In this document: in pieces, positions 25,042 to 32,932 of the stretch
How positions within the stretch are numbered: position 1 is the first letter of the stretch
How the letters are laid out: every line of letters begins with the position of its first letter
From: Amycolatopsis sp. A133
GTDB taxonomy: Bacteria; Actinomycetota; Actinomycetes; Mycobacteriales; Pseudonocardiaceae
DNA: 64,000 bases
Assembly: GCF_031082405.1 (NCBI RefSeq)
Contig: NZ_JAVHJU010000009.1
Span: 62,001 to 126,000, forward strand
Direction: 5' to 3'
Program-made: the position numbers and the translations under genes
Notes under the pieces: generated by a model
Told to the model about the DNA's origin: nothing
Database searches by the model: none
The model's input: the letters and a program-made list of their open reading frames with translations, nothing else

Positions 25042-25776
25042 TCAGGTGAGCAGCTGCCCGCCGTCCACCGCCAGGCTGACCCCGGTGATGTGCCCGGCGC
25101 CGGGCGAGGCCAGGAACACCACCGACGGAACGACGTCTTCGACGGCGGCGATGCGGCCCAGCGGGATCCGGGATTCCCAGGCCGCGCGGGCGGCGGCGTC
25201 CCCGGCGAACCCCGCCGTCATCGGTGTCAGGACGGGGCCGGGCGCGACAGCGTTGACCCGGATCCCGTGCGGTGCCAGCTCCAAAGCGGCGGACCGGGTC
25301 AGCGCGTCGACCGCCGCCTTCGTCGCTTCGTAGTGCCCGAGCCCGGGCGTCGGCTGCCGCGCGCCGATCGACGAAACGTTCACGATCGATCCGCGGACCC
25401 CCGCCGCGACCATCTGCGCCCCCACCGCGCGGGTCATCAGGAACGTGCCGCGGAAGTTGACCCGTACGCACCGGTCGAACACTTCGGCGTCGAGGCCGGT
25501 CAACGGCCCGCCCCCACCGGCCAGCCCGGCGTTGTTGACCAGCACGTCCACCGGCCCGAACCGCTCCGCGACCAGGGCAACCGCCGCGTCGACCGACGCC
25601 GGGTCCGCGATGTCCAGCTCGACGGCCTCGGCACCGATTTCGCGGCCGGCGGTTTGCGCCGCCGCCGCGTCCACGTCGGCGACGACCACCCGGTCGCCGG
25701 CGGCCAGAAACGCTGCGGCGATACCCCGGCCGATTCCGCTCGCGCCGCCGGTGACCACCACGATCCGGGTTTTCAT
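25042..25776 (-). CDS. Short-chain dehydrogenase/reductase
   Basis: A 244-residue classical SDR. The cofactor motif is TGGASGIGRGIA and acidic VVADVD suggests NAD(H). It has NNAG, catalytic Ser in VNVSSIG and the YEATK Tyr-Lys pair, with PGPVLTPMTAG after. It reduces or oxidises an unidentified alcohol/ketone. The ATG at 25776 directly abuts operator copy 2, so the transcript may be nearly leaderless and tightly repressed. Divergent from the second aldo/keto reductase. Confidence 0.88.
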   Translation of the reverse strand: MKTRIVVVTGGASGIGRGIAAAFLAAGDRVVVADVDAAAAQTAGREIGAEAVELDIADPASVDAAVALVAERFGPVDVLVNNAGLAGGGGPLTGLDAEVFDRCVRVNFRGTFLMTRAVGAQMVAAGVRGSIVNVSSIGARQPTPGLGHYEATKAAVDALTRSAALELAPHGIRVNAVAPGPVLTPMTAGFAGDAAARAAWESRIPLGRIAAVEDVVPSVVFLASPGAGHITGVSLAVDGGQLLT

Positions 25777-25790
25777 TCTACAATCGTAGA
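25777..25790. promoter_or_regulatory. TetR-type operator copy 2 (TCTACAATCGTAGA)
   Basis: A perfect 5-bp-arm inverted repeat with N4 spacer. It lies directly next to the SDR start codon and 32 bp before the GTG of the divergent aldo/keto reductase. Confidence 0.75.
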
Positions 25791-25821
25791 CGAAACATGG
25801 GCTGCGACGAAAGGGAAACCC

Positions 25822-26742
25822 GTGCTCGGAAGATCGGCCTTCGGCCTCGGCTCGTGGAACACCTGGGACCGGATGGCGTTCGGTGACGCCGTCCGGCTGC
25901 TCAGGACGGCCGTCGACGCCGGCGTCACGTTGTTCGACGTCGCCCACTACGACTTCGGCCCGCACGCGGAGAACTCGCGCACCGACCTGATCTTCGGCGA
26001 GGCCGTCCGGACGGCCGGGATCGCGCGCGAGGAGTACGTGCTGTGCGGCAAACTGTGGCTCTGGGACTACCCGCGCCGCGGCTTCGCCGAACAGCTCGAG
26101 ACGTCGCTGGGCCGGATCGGCACGGAGCACGCCGACCTCGTCGTCGTGGGGGACTACCGGGACCGCCCGGACATCCCGCGGGTCGTCACCGAGGTCGCCG
26201 AGCAGGTCCGGGCCGGGCGGATCGGCGGCTGGGGCGTCAACAACTGGCTCGCCGCCGACCTGGACCTCGCGCTGGACTTCGCCGGCCGGGAAGGTCTGCC
26301 GGGTCCGGAGTTCGCGCAGCTGAAGTACTCGATCGCCCGCCGGGCGATGGCCGAAGGCGAGCCCTACCGGAAGCACTTCGCGAGCGGACGCCTGGCGTTG
26401 CAGGCTTCGGACGTGTTCGAAGGCGGGGTCCTGCTCGGCAACCCGGCGCCGTCGCGGAAGATCGGGGCGGACGTCGGCGGCATCCGGGAGTCCATCGTGG
26501 CCGCTTCCCCCGAACTCGCCTCGATCGCGGCGGACTTCGGCGCCACTCGCGCCCAGCTGGCGCTGGCGTTCTGCCTGGCGTACGAACCGGTGGCGAACGT
26601 CCTGTTCGGAGTGAGCCGCCTGGAACAGCTGACCGACAACCTGGGCGCGCTCCTCCTGGTCCGCCAGCACGGCAAGGAGATCCGCGCAGCCCTCGCCCAC
26701 CTGTGCCTCGACTGCAACACCACCCCCACCAGCCCCCGCTAG
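25822..26742 (+). CDS. Aldo/keto reductase-family protein, second copy
   Basis: A 306-residue paralogue of the protein at 21633: FGLGSWNTWDRM, TLFDVAHYD, CGKLWLWDYP, LVVVGDYRD, WGVNNWLAADLDL, QLKYSIARRAM and QASDVFEGGVLLGNP. As in its paralogue, the usual catalytic His position is Gly (VVVGD). The GTG at 25822 follows AAGGGAAA. Sharing of both altered residues suggests a conserved, perhaps non-reductase, activity. It is followed by a double hairpin repeat before the convergent hydrolase. Confidence 0.78.
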   Translation: MLGRSAFGLGSWNTWDRMAFGDAVRLLRTAVDAGVTLFDVAHYDFGPHAENSRTDLIFGEAVRTAGIAREEYVLCGKLWLWDYPRRGFAEQLETSLGRIGTEHADLVVVGDYRDRPDIPRVVTEVAEQVRAGRIGGWGVNNWLAADLDLALDFAGREGLPGPEFAQLKYSIARRAMAEGEPYRKHFASGRLALQASDVFEGGVLLGNPAPSRKIGADVGGIRESIVAASPELASIAADFGATRAQLALAFCLAYEPVANVLFGVSRLEQLTDNLGALLLVRQHGKEIRAALAHLCLDCNTTPTSPR

Positions 26743-26743
26743 A

Positions 26744-26803
26744 CGTCACTTTCCCTACGAAAGCTCCGCCTCGGGCGGCGCACTTTCCCTACGAAAGTGA
26801 CGC
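26744..26803. terminator. Double hairpin repeat between convergent genes, probable bidirectional terminator
   Basis: Two direct copies of CACTTTCCCTACGAAAG (26747-26763 and 26781-26797). The second copy forms CACTTTC-N5-GAAAGTG. Between them is CCGCC-TCG-GGCGG, and the outer ends CGTCACTTTC/GAAAGTGACG pair over the whole element. It lies between the ends of the AKR (+) and the hydrolase (-), fitting a bidirectional terminator or REP-like element. Confidence 0.65.
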
Positions 26804-26814
26804 CTGGTGGGGGT

Positions 26815-27537
26815 TCAGGGGGTGGTGAGGAACGTGAGGGTGGTGGTGCGGAACGGGGTGCCGCGCAGGGTGGCGCCGTGGTCGCCTGGCACGCGGAGCA
26901 GGTCGCTGCCGGGTACCAGGGGCACCAGGGTCTCGATGCCCTGGCTGATCGGGTCGTCCTGGCCCGCGATGAACCGCGTCGGCACGGTGATCGTGCCGGC
27001 GTGCGGGGTGAACGGTTCGCGGCGCAGGCCCTCGATGCAGTGGGCGAGGGCGCTCGGGTTGCGGCCGGGTGCGGTGATCATCCGGGCGATCACCGCCGTC
27101 AGCGGGTCCGCGGGCAGCCGGCCGCCGCGGGCGAAGGCGAGTGCGGCCTCGACGTCGACCGCGCCGAACGGCTCGTGCGGGCTGAGCCCGCCCAGCACCA
27201 GTCGCCGGACCGGCAGCAACGGGGGCAGCTCCCACGCCAGCCGGGCGCCGAGCGAATAGCCGACGACGTCCACTTCGGACAGTTCGCCGACCGCGCGGGC
27301 GAGTTCCGCCACCACCGCCTTCGGGGCGGAGTCCGCGAGCGGGGGGCTGGAACCGTGGCCGGGCAGGTCGGGCACCACCACCGCGCGGCCCGCCGCGGTC
27401 AGCGCCGACGGCCAGCCGGTGCTGACCCAGTCGGTGGGCCCGTCGGAGGCGAAGCCGTGCAGGAGCAGCACCGGCGGGCCGGACGCCGGACCGTCGGGAG
27501 CGAACCGGCGCACGGCCGGGGAAGCGAGGAGCGTCAA
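26815..27537 (-). CDS. Alpha/beta hydrolase (small, MenH/BioH-like fold)
   Basis: A 240-residue hydrolase. The oxyanion region LLLHGFASDG, nucleophile Ser in VVGYSLGARL, Asp in AGQDDPIS and His in PGDHGATL complete the triad. No signal peptide. It is the last gene of the ABC-transporter transcription unit (13 bp after the DppC-like permease), so it probably acts on the imported compound or a product of it. Function cannot be named from sequence. Confidence 0.8.
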   Translation of the reverse strand: MTLLASPAVRRFAPDGPASGPPVLLLHGFASDGPTDWVSTGWPSALTAAGRAVVVPDLPGHGSSPPLADSAPKAVVAELARAVGELSEVDVVGYSLGARLAWELPPLLPVRRLVLGGLSPHEPFGAVDVEAALAFARGGRLPADPLTAVIARMITAPGRNPSALAHCIEGLRREPFTPHAGTITVPTRFIAGQDDPISQGIETLVPLVPGSDLLRVPGDHGATLRGTPFRTTTLTFLTTP

Positions 27538-27549
27538 GGAGATCCTTTC

Positions 27550-28455
27550 TCAGGACGAACGGCGCAGGCGCTGCAGCTCGCCGAGCGTGCGGGCCCGGGC
27601 GTCGACGGCGATCCGCAGCGCCGAGCCGATGAGGTTGAGCAGGAGCACGCAGACCATGATCGTCACGCCGGGCACCACGACCAGCCACGGCGCGACGACC
27701 AGGTACGACCGGCCCTCGGCGATCATGTTGCCCCAGGTCGGGGTGGGCGGGGCGATGCCGAGGCCGAGGAAGCTCATGGCCCCGTCGACCAGCATCGCGG
27801 CCGCGGCGAGGATGACGACCTGGACCAGGGCCAGCGGCAGCACGTTGGGGAACACGTGCACCAGCAGGATCTTGGCGCGGCTCATCCCGGACACACGCGC
27901 GGCGCCGATGTACTGGCGCCCGGCGATGCCGAGCACCCGGCTGCGGATCACGCGGGCGGTGAACGGCGTGAAGATCACCGTCAGCGCGATCAGCTCGGTC
28001 CAGATGCTGGCGCCGAGCGCGATGGCCAGCGCCATCGCGAGGATGATCGCCGGGAAGGACATCCACGCGTCCATCAACCGCATCAGCACCGCGTCTGCGA
28101 CCCGGTAGAAGCCGCTGACCAGGCCGATCACCATGCCGGAGAACGCCGCGCACAGCGTGATCAGCGCCGAGAGCCCGAGTGACGCGCGGCCGCCGGACAC
28201 CAGCCGGGCGAAGACGTCCCGGCCGAAGGAGTCGGTGCCGAGCGGGTGCGCGGCCGACGGCGGGAGCAGCCGGTGCACCGGGTCGGTTGCGCTGACGCTG
28301 GGCAGGAAGAACGGCAGCACGACCACGGCGACCACGAGGAGGCCGAGGACGGCCGAACCCACCACGAGGGTCCGGTTGCGGCGGAACAGCCGGGCCGCCC
28401 GCCGGGGCGGGGGCGCGTCCACCGCGGGAGCCGGCTCGGCGACGGCGAGGCTCAT
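27550..28455 (-). CDS. ABC transporter permease, DppC/OppC type
   Basis: A 301-residue inner-membrane permease with a proline-rich cytoplasmic N-terminus and about six membrane segments. HPLGTDSFGRDVFARLVSGGRASL is the DppC signature region, and EAA-loop residues occur in GAARVSGMSRAKILLVHVFPN. With the DppB-like partner it forms the translocation channel for an oligopeptide/nickel-family importer. ATGA overlap with the upstream permease. Confidence 0.88.
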   Translation of the reverse strand: MSLAVAEPAPAVDAPPPRRAARLFRRNRTLVVGSAVLGLLVVAVVVLPFFLPSVSATDPVHRLLPPSAAHPLGTDSFGRDVFARLVSGGRASLGLSALITLCAAFSGMVIGLVSGFYRVADAVLMRLMDAWMSFPAIILAMALAIALGASIWTELIALTVIFTPFTARVIRSRVLGIAGRQYIGAARVSGMSRAKILLVHVFPNVLPLALVQVVILAAAAMLVDGAMSFLGLGIAPPTPTWGNMIAEGRSYLVVAPWLVVVPGVTIMVCVLLLNLIGSALRIAVDARARTLGELQRLRRSS

Positions 28456-29396
28456 GCGACACGCACCTTCGGGTCGAGCAGCGCGTAGGAGAGGTCGACC
28501 AGCAGGTTGACCACGACGAACAGCACCGCGACGAACAACGTCACGCCCTGGATGAGGGGGAAGTCCCGGGTGGACACCGCGCCCATCAGCAGGTGACCCA
28601 GCCCGGGCACGACGAAGATCGATTCGATGATCACGATCCCGCCGACGAGCATGGCGAAGTTGCTGCCCAACTGCGTCACCAGCGGCATCAGCGCGTTCGG
28701 CAGGACGTGCGCCAGCACGACCCGCCGTTCGGGCAGCCCCTTGACCCGCGCGGTCCGCAGGTAGGCCTGCGGCAGTTCGCCGAGCACGCTCTCGCGCAGG
28801 GTGAGCACGAACAGCGCCGTCTGCCCGATGACGAGCACGGTCACCGGCAGCACCAGGGCCGGCACCGCGGCCACCGGGTCGGTGACCAGGTCGTGGTAGC
28901 CGCCGGAGGGGAACCAGCGCAGCGTCACCGAGAACACCAGGACCAGGACCAGCGAGATCCAGAAATCCGGCATCGCCATGCCGAGCGAGGACAGCCGGTC
29001 GAGCGTGCGGGCCACCGGGTTGCGCGGCGACACCGCCTGCCACGACGTGATCGCCACCGACAGGACGAAGCTGATCACCGTGGACAGCACGGCCAGGGTC
29101 AGCGTCGGCACGATGTGCGCGGCCACCACGCCCAGGACCGGCCGGTGGTAGGTGATCGACGTCCCGAAGTCGCCGCGGACCACGTGCCCGGCCCAGCTCA
29201 GGTACTGCCGCCAGAGCGAGCCGTCGAGGCCCATGCTCGTCCGCAGCGCGGCGACGTCGGCCGGACGCGCGGTGGGACCGAGGATGGCCTGGGCCGGGTC
29301 GCCGGGGATCAGCCGGATGACGAAGAACATCATCGTGCCGACGATGACCAGGATGATCAGCAGGTCGCGCAGCCGGCGCAGCAGCACCCCGGTCAT
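28452..29396 (-). CDS. ABC transporter permease, DppB/OppB type
   Basis: A 314-residue permease with about six membrane spans. N-terminal FFVIRLIPGDPAQAILGP is the DppB hallmark; the EAA loop is YLRTARVKGLPERRVVLAHVLPNAL. It partners the DppC-like permease downstream and overlaps the solute-binding protein gene by ATGA at 29393-29396. Confidence 0.88.
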   Translation of the reverse strand: MTGVLLRRLRDLLIILVIVGTMMFFVIRLIPGDPAQAILGPTARPADVAALRTSMGLDGSLWRQYLSWAGHVVRGDFGTSITYHRPVLGVVAAHIVPTLTLAVLSTVISFVLSVAITSWQAVSPRNPVARTLDRLSSLGMAMPDFWISLVLVLVFSVTLRWFPSGGYHDLVTDPVAAVPALVLPVTVLVIGQTALFVLTLRESVLGELPQAYLRTARVKGLPERRVVLAHVLPNALMPLVTQLGSNFAMLVGGIVIIESIFVVPGLGHLLMGAVSTRDFPLIQGVTLFVAVLFVVVNLLVDLSYALLDPKVRVA

Positions 29397-30970
29397 GCGG
29401 CCGGCCAGGAGTTCCAGAAGATCCGGTAGAAGTCGCCGTAGCCCTTGAGCCGCGGGCTGTAGGCCGCGTAGAGCCTCGATTGGCTGAGCGTGATCACCGA
29501 GAGCTGCTTCCAGGTGAACGCCTGGAGCTTGTCGATGACGGTTTTCGCCTGCTCGGGCGTGGTCGAGGCGGTGAACTCGGCCATCAGCGCGTCGAGTTCC
29601 GGCGAAGACGAGCCGTTGAGCGTGCCGAGGGTGAGCGCGGGCATCTGGGCGGGTGAGGTCAGGGACGAGTCGAAGAACAGCGTCGTGATGTCCCAGCCGC
29701 CCGGGTCCTTGGTCAGGGTGCCGAGCATGGTGGCGAAGTCGAAGGTGTTGATCTCGGCGCGCAGGCCGATCTTCCCGAGCGCGTCCTGGATGAGCACGGC
29801 CCACTTGCCGAATTCGGGGTAGGAGTTCGTGGTGACGATGCGGATCGTCGTCCCGGCGGTGACGCCGGCTTCGGCGAGCAGCTGCTTCGCGCGCGCCGGG
29901 TCGTGCTGCCGGTAGACGGACTCGCCGGCGGTCGAATAGGACGCCTTGTTGTCCGGCGAGGCGAACGCGCCGGTGTCGATGGTGAGGTCCGTGCTGCCGC
30001 CGGTGGCCGCGTTGATGGCGGGCTTGTCCAGCAGCAGGTTCAGCGCCTGGCGCGCCCGCGGGTCGGCGAACTTCGAGCCCGGGTGGAAGTTGGGGATGAC
30101 GACGTTTTCGTTGCCCCCGGGCAGGTTGTGCACCACGAGGTTCGGGTTGGCCTTGAGCTGCTCGTACTGGTCGTTGGCCGGCATCGCGTGGTCCCACTGG
30201 CCGGTCTGCAGGCCGTTGATCAGCGCATCCTGGTCGCCGACGACCTGGTAGGTGACGGTGTCGAGGTAGGCGTGCTTGGCGCCGGCCTGGCCGCCCCAGT
30301 CCTCTTCGGAGCGCGACTGGTAGCCGTCGTGGCGTTCGAGCACCAGCTGCCGGCCGATGTCCCAGCTCTTCAGCTTGTACGGGCCGGTGCCGATCGCCTT
30401 GTCCTGGCCGAACCCGGTGGCGGGCAGGCCGGCGAGGTTCTTCGCTTCGTAGATTTCGGTGCCGGCGCCGGCCAGCTCGTCGATCAGCGGGTAGCGCGGC
30501 CGCTTGAGCTTGACGGTCACCGTCGCCGGGTCCGCCGCGGTGATCGCGTCGATGTCCGGGGTGACGAGCTGACCGGTGCGGTGGTTCTGCTGCCAGCGCC
30601 GGAGGCTCGCGACGACGTCCTCCGCGGTCAGCGGGTTGCCGTCCTGGAAGGTGACGCCCTGGCGCAGCTTGAAGGTGTAGGCGAGCCGGTCCGGGCTGGT
30701 GGTGTAGCTGTCGACGAGCATCGGCCGGGCGACGAAGTGCCGGTCGACCTCGAACAGCTTCTCGTACATCATGTTGCCGATCTGGGCGGTCACCTGGCCG
30801 GGGTTGGCGACCATGTCGAGCGACTGCGGATCGGTGGGGACGGCGACGGTCAGGTTGCCGCCGCGGACCGGGGGCCCGCCGGCGGCGGTCGTGGTGCCGG
30901 CGCTGCCCGTGCAGCCGGCCAGCAGTGTGGCCACGGCGGCGAGGGCGGCGAGCAATGGAGTTCTCTTCAT
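29393..30970 (-). CDS. ABC transporter solute-binding lipoprotein, family 5 (DppA/OppA-like)
   Basis: A 525-residue extracytoplasmic binding protein. The signal peptide ends in a lipobox LLAGC, so the lipid anchor is Cys20. The family-5 core shows GGNLTVAVPTDPQSLDM, YTFKLRQGVTFQDGNPLTAEDVV and IGTGPYKLKSWD. The family binds peptides, nickel, sugars or other small solutes; the ligand here is unknown. Genetic neighbours (amidohydrolase, hydrolases, dehydrogenases) suggest an amide- or ester-containing compound. ATGA overlaps on both sides link it to the ATPase and permease genes. Confidence 0.9.
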   Translation of the reverse strand: MKRTPLLAALAAVATLLAGCTGSAGTTTAAGGPPVRGGNLTVAVPTDPQSLDMVANPGQVTAQIGNMMYEKLFEVDRHFVARPMLVDSYTTSPDRLAYTFKLRQGVTFQDGNPLTAEDVVASLRRWQQNHRTGQLVTPDIDAITAADPATVTVKLKRPRYPLIDELAGAGTEIYEAKNLAGLPATGFGQDKAIGTGPYKLKSWDIGRQLVLERHDGYQSRSEEDWGGQAGAKHAYLDTVTYQVVGDQDALINGLQTGQWDHAMPANDQYEQLKANPNLVVHNLPGGNENVVIPNFHPGSKFADPRARQALNLLLDKPAINAATGGSTDLTIDTGAFASPDNKASYSTAGESVYRQHDPARAKQLLAEAGVTAGTTIRIVTTNSYPEFGKWAVLIQDALGKIGLRAEINTFDFATMLGTLTKDPGGWDITTLFFDSSLTSPAQMPALTLGTLNGSSSPELDALMAEFTASTTPEQAKTVIDKLQAFTWKQLSVITLSQSRLYAAYSPRLKGYGDFYRIFWNSWPAA

Positions 30971-32703
30971 GGGCGCGTCGATCCTGTGTGGGGGAGGGCG
31001 GGCAGGTCGGGGTTGGCGGCGAGCAGGCGCCGGGTGTAGCCGTGCCGCGGCGCGAGGCGGATCTCGTCGGGCGTTCCGGTTTCGATCAGCTCGCCGCGGT
31101 ACATCACGCCGACGCGGTCGGCCACCGACAGCACCAGGCTGAGGTTGTGGGTGATGAACAGCAGGCTCACCGTGCGGGTGCGGCGCAGGTCCAGCAGCAG
31201 GTTCAGCACCTGGCCCTGCACCGAGACGTCGAGCGCCGACGTCGGCTCGTCGGCGACGATCAGCTCGGGTTCGGCGGCGATCGCGCGGGCGATGGAGACG
31301 CGCTGGCGCTGCCCGCCGGACAGCTGCGACGGCAGCTTGCCCGCGGTGTCCGCCGGCAAGCCCACCTCGCCGATGAGGCCGGCCACCCGGCGGTCCAGTT
31401 CGGCGCCGCGCAGCGGGGTCAGTTCCTTCAGGGGCTCGGCGATGATCCGCGCCGCGGTGTGGCGGGGGTCGAGGGAACTCTGCGGGTCCTGGAAGATGAG
31501 CTGGACGCGGCGGCGGAACGCGCGCTCGGCACCGGTCAGCCCGGCGGGGGTGATCCCGTGCGGGCCGAAGACGATCGTGCCCGAAGTCGGTGGTTCCAGC
31601 GCGCTCACCAGCCGGCCGAGGGTGGACTTGCCGGAGCCGGATTCCCCGACCAGGCCGAAGAACTCGCCCGGCGCGAGTTCGAGGGAGACGTCGCGGACGG
31701 CGGCCACCCGACGTCCTCTCCGGCCGTACACTTTGGACACCGCGGTGATGGTGAGCGGAGTGCCGTCGTGGTTCGCGGGCGGCCGCGGCTTCAGCGGCGG
31801 GGTTTCGACGGCTTCGGTCGCCTCGCCCGCCATGGCCGATTCGAGCAGGGCGGGGGAGATGGTCGGGAAGCCGTCGCGGCGGTCGACGCCGAGCTGCGGC
31901 ACGCAGCCGAGCAGCGCCCGGGTGTACGGGTGCTTCGGCCGGGTCAGCACCTCGTCGCGCGAGCCCACCTCGACCAGCCGGCCGCGGTACATCACCGCGA
32001 TCCGGTCGGCGACCTGCGCGGCGACGCCCATGTCGTGGGTGATGAACACGCAGGCCGTGCCGTGGTCGCGGCGGACGCGGTCGAAGAGCGTGAGGATCTC
32101 CGCCTGGGTGGTGACGTCCAGCGCGGTGGTCGGCTCGTCGGCGATCAGCAGGTCGGGGTCGGCCATCAAGGCGAGCGCGATCATCACGCGCTGCTGCATG
32201 CCGCCGGACATCTGGTGCGGGTACAGCCGCAGGATCCGGTCGGTGTCGGTGAGCCCGACCTCGGTCAGCAGCCGCCGCGCCTTGGCTTCGGCCCGCTTGC
32301 GCAGCGGGCTGCCACGGCGGGCCGCCTGCCCGGGCCGCGACCCGGGTTCGCGGTGGGCCTCGGCGAGCTGGGCACCGACGCGGCGGCTCGGGTTGAGGGA
32401 GTCGAGGGCTTCCTGGAAGATCATGCCGATCCGCGGGCCGCGGTAGGCGCGCATCGCGTCGGCGGGCAGCTTCGTCACGTCCACGCCGTCGACCGCGATC
32501 TCGCCGCGGGTGCGGACGGGGGCGACGAACTCGAGCAGGCGGATGATCGACAGGGCGGTCACGGTCTTGCCGCTGCCGGACTCGCCGACCACGCAGAGCG
32601 TCCGCCCCCGCCCGAGATCGAGGGAGAGCTCCCGCACGAGTTCGCGCTCGCTGTCGTCGGTGACGACGCCGACGGTGAGCTCCCGGATTTCGAGCAGCGT
32701 CAT
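30967..32703 (-). CDS. ABC transporter ATPase, fused DppD-DppF type (two nucleotide-binding domains)
   Basis: A 578-residue protein with two complete ATPase domains: Walker A GESGSGKT (about residue 40) and GESGSGKS (about 350), with signatures MSGGMQQR and LSGGQRQR and Walker B LLIADEPTTALD and LIVADEPTSALD. It energises the oligopeptide-type importer. ATG at 32703 is preferred over an in-frame start at 32805 because GAGGAAGGGG precedes it and the upstream part lies in the operator region. First gene of the five-gene unit ending at 26815. Confidence 0.9.
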   Translation of the reverse strand: MTLLEIRELTVGVVTDDSERELVRELSLDLGRGRTLCVVGESGSGKTVTALSIIRLLEFVAPVRTRGEIAVDGVDVTKLPADAMRAYRGPRIGMIFQEALDSLNPSRRVGAQLAEAHREPGSRPGQAARRGSPLRKRAEAKARRLLTEVGLTDTDRILRLYPHQMSGGMQQRVMIALALMADPDLLIADEPTTALDVTTQAEILTLFDRVRRDHGTACVFITHDMGVAAQVADRIAVMYRGRLVEVGSRDEVLTRPKHPYTRALLGCVPQLGVDRRDGFPTISPALLESAMAGEATEAVETPPLKPRPPANHDGTPLTITAVSKVYGRRGRRVAAVRDVSLELAPGEFFGLVGESGSGKSTLGRLVSALEPPTSGTIVFGPHGITPAGLTGAERAFRRRVQLIFQDPQSSLDPRHTAARIIAEPLKELTPLRGAELDRRVAGLIGEVGLPADTAGKLPSQLSGGQRQRVSIARAIAAEPELIVADEPTSALDVSVQGQVLNLLLDLRRTRTVSLLFITHNLSLVLSVADRVGVMYRGELIETGTPDEIRLAPRHGYTRRLLAANPDLPALPHTGSTRP

Positions 32704-32769
32704 GGATTCCCCTTCCTCGCGCCCGCCGCGAAGGGGCGGGCCGGACTGCCGGGCTCCGGCAGGGGTAGT

Positions 32770-32783
32770 TCTACGCATGTTGA
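32770..32783. promoter_or_regulatory. TetR-type operator copy 3 (TCTACGCATGTTGA)
   Basis: One mismatch to TCTAC-N4-GTAGA. Nearest to the ABC ATPase start. It overlaps the left end of an independent 9-bp inverted repeat. Confidence 0.65.
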
Positions 32784-32805
32784 CACCGGCGCCATGCGGT
32801 GTCAA
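32780..32805. promoter_or_regulatory. Inverted repeat TTGACACCG-N8-CGGTGTCAA in the ABC promoter region
   Basis: Perfect 9-bp arms. The right arm gives TTGACA on the minus strand, a consensus -35, with CAACAT 17 nt further as a weak -10 for the ABC operon. It is either part of the promoter or a second regulator site; no candidate second regulator is adjacent. Confidence 0.45.
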
Positions 32806-32814
32806 TGGTTTTAT

Positions 32815-32828
32815 TCTACGAACGTAGG
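32815..32828. promoter_or_regulatory. TetR-type operator copy 4 (TCTACGAACGTAGG)
   Basis: Core CTAC-N4-GTAG is intact. It is 45 bp from copy 3 in the same 229-bp divergent intergenic region. Confidence 0.7.
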
Positions 32829-32889
32829 AAGTTGAAACCTCACGGCTTTTTGTTGCTGTGCGAGGGAAATTCGTCCCTGGACTCTTTTA

Positions 32890-32903
32890 TCTACGCATGT
32901 AGA
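32890..32903. promoter_or_regulatory. TetR-type operator copy 5 (TCTACGCATGTAGA)
   Basis: Perfect half-sites, 29 bp before the ATG of the methyltransferase-like gene. Copies 3 to 5 together would close both divergent promoters. Confidence 0.75.
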
Positions 32904-32932
32904 GTGTCCGCGTCGAACAGAAGGAGGACGAC

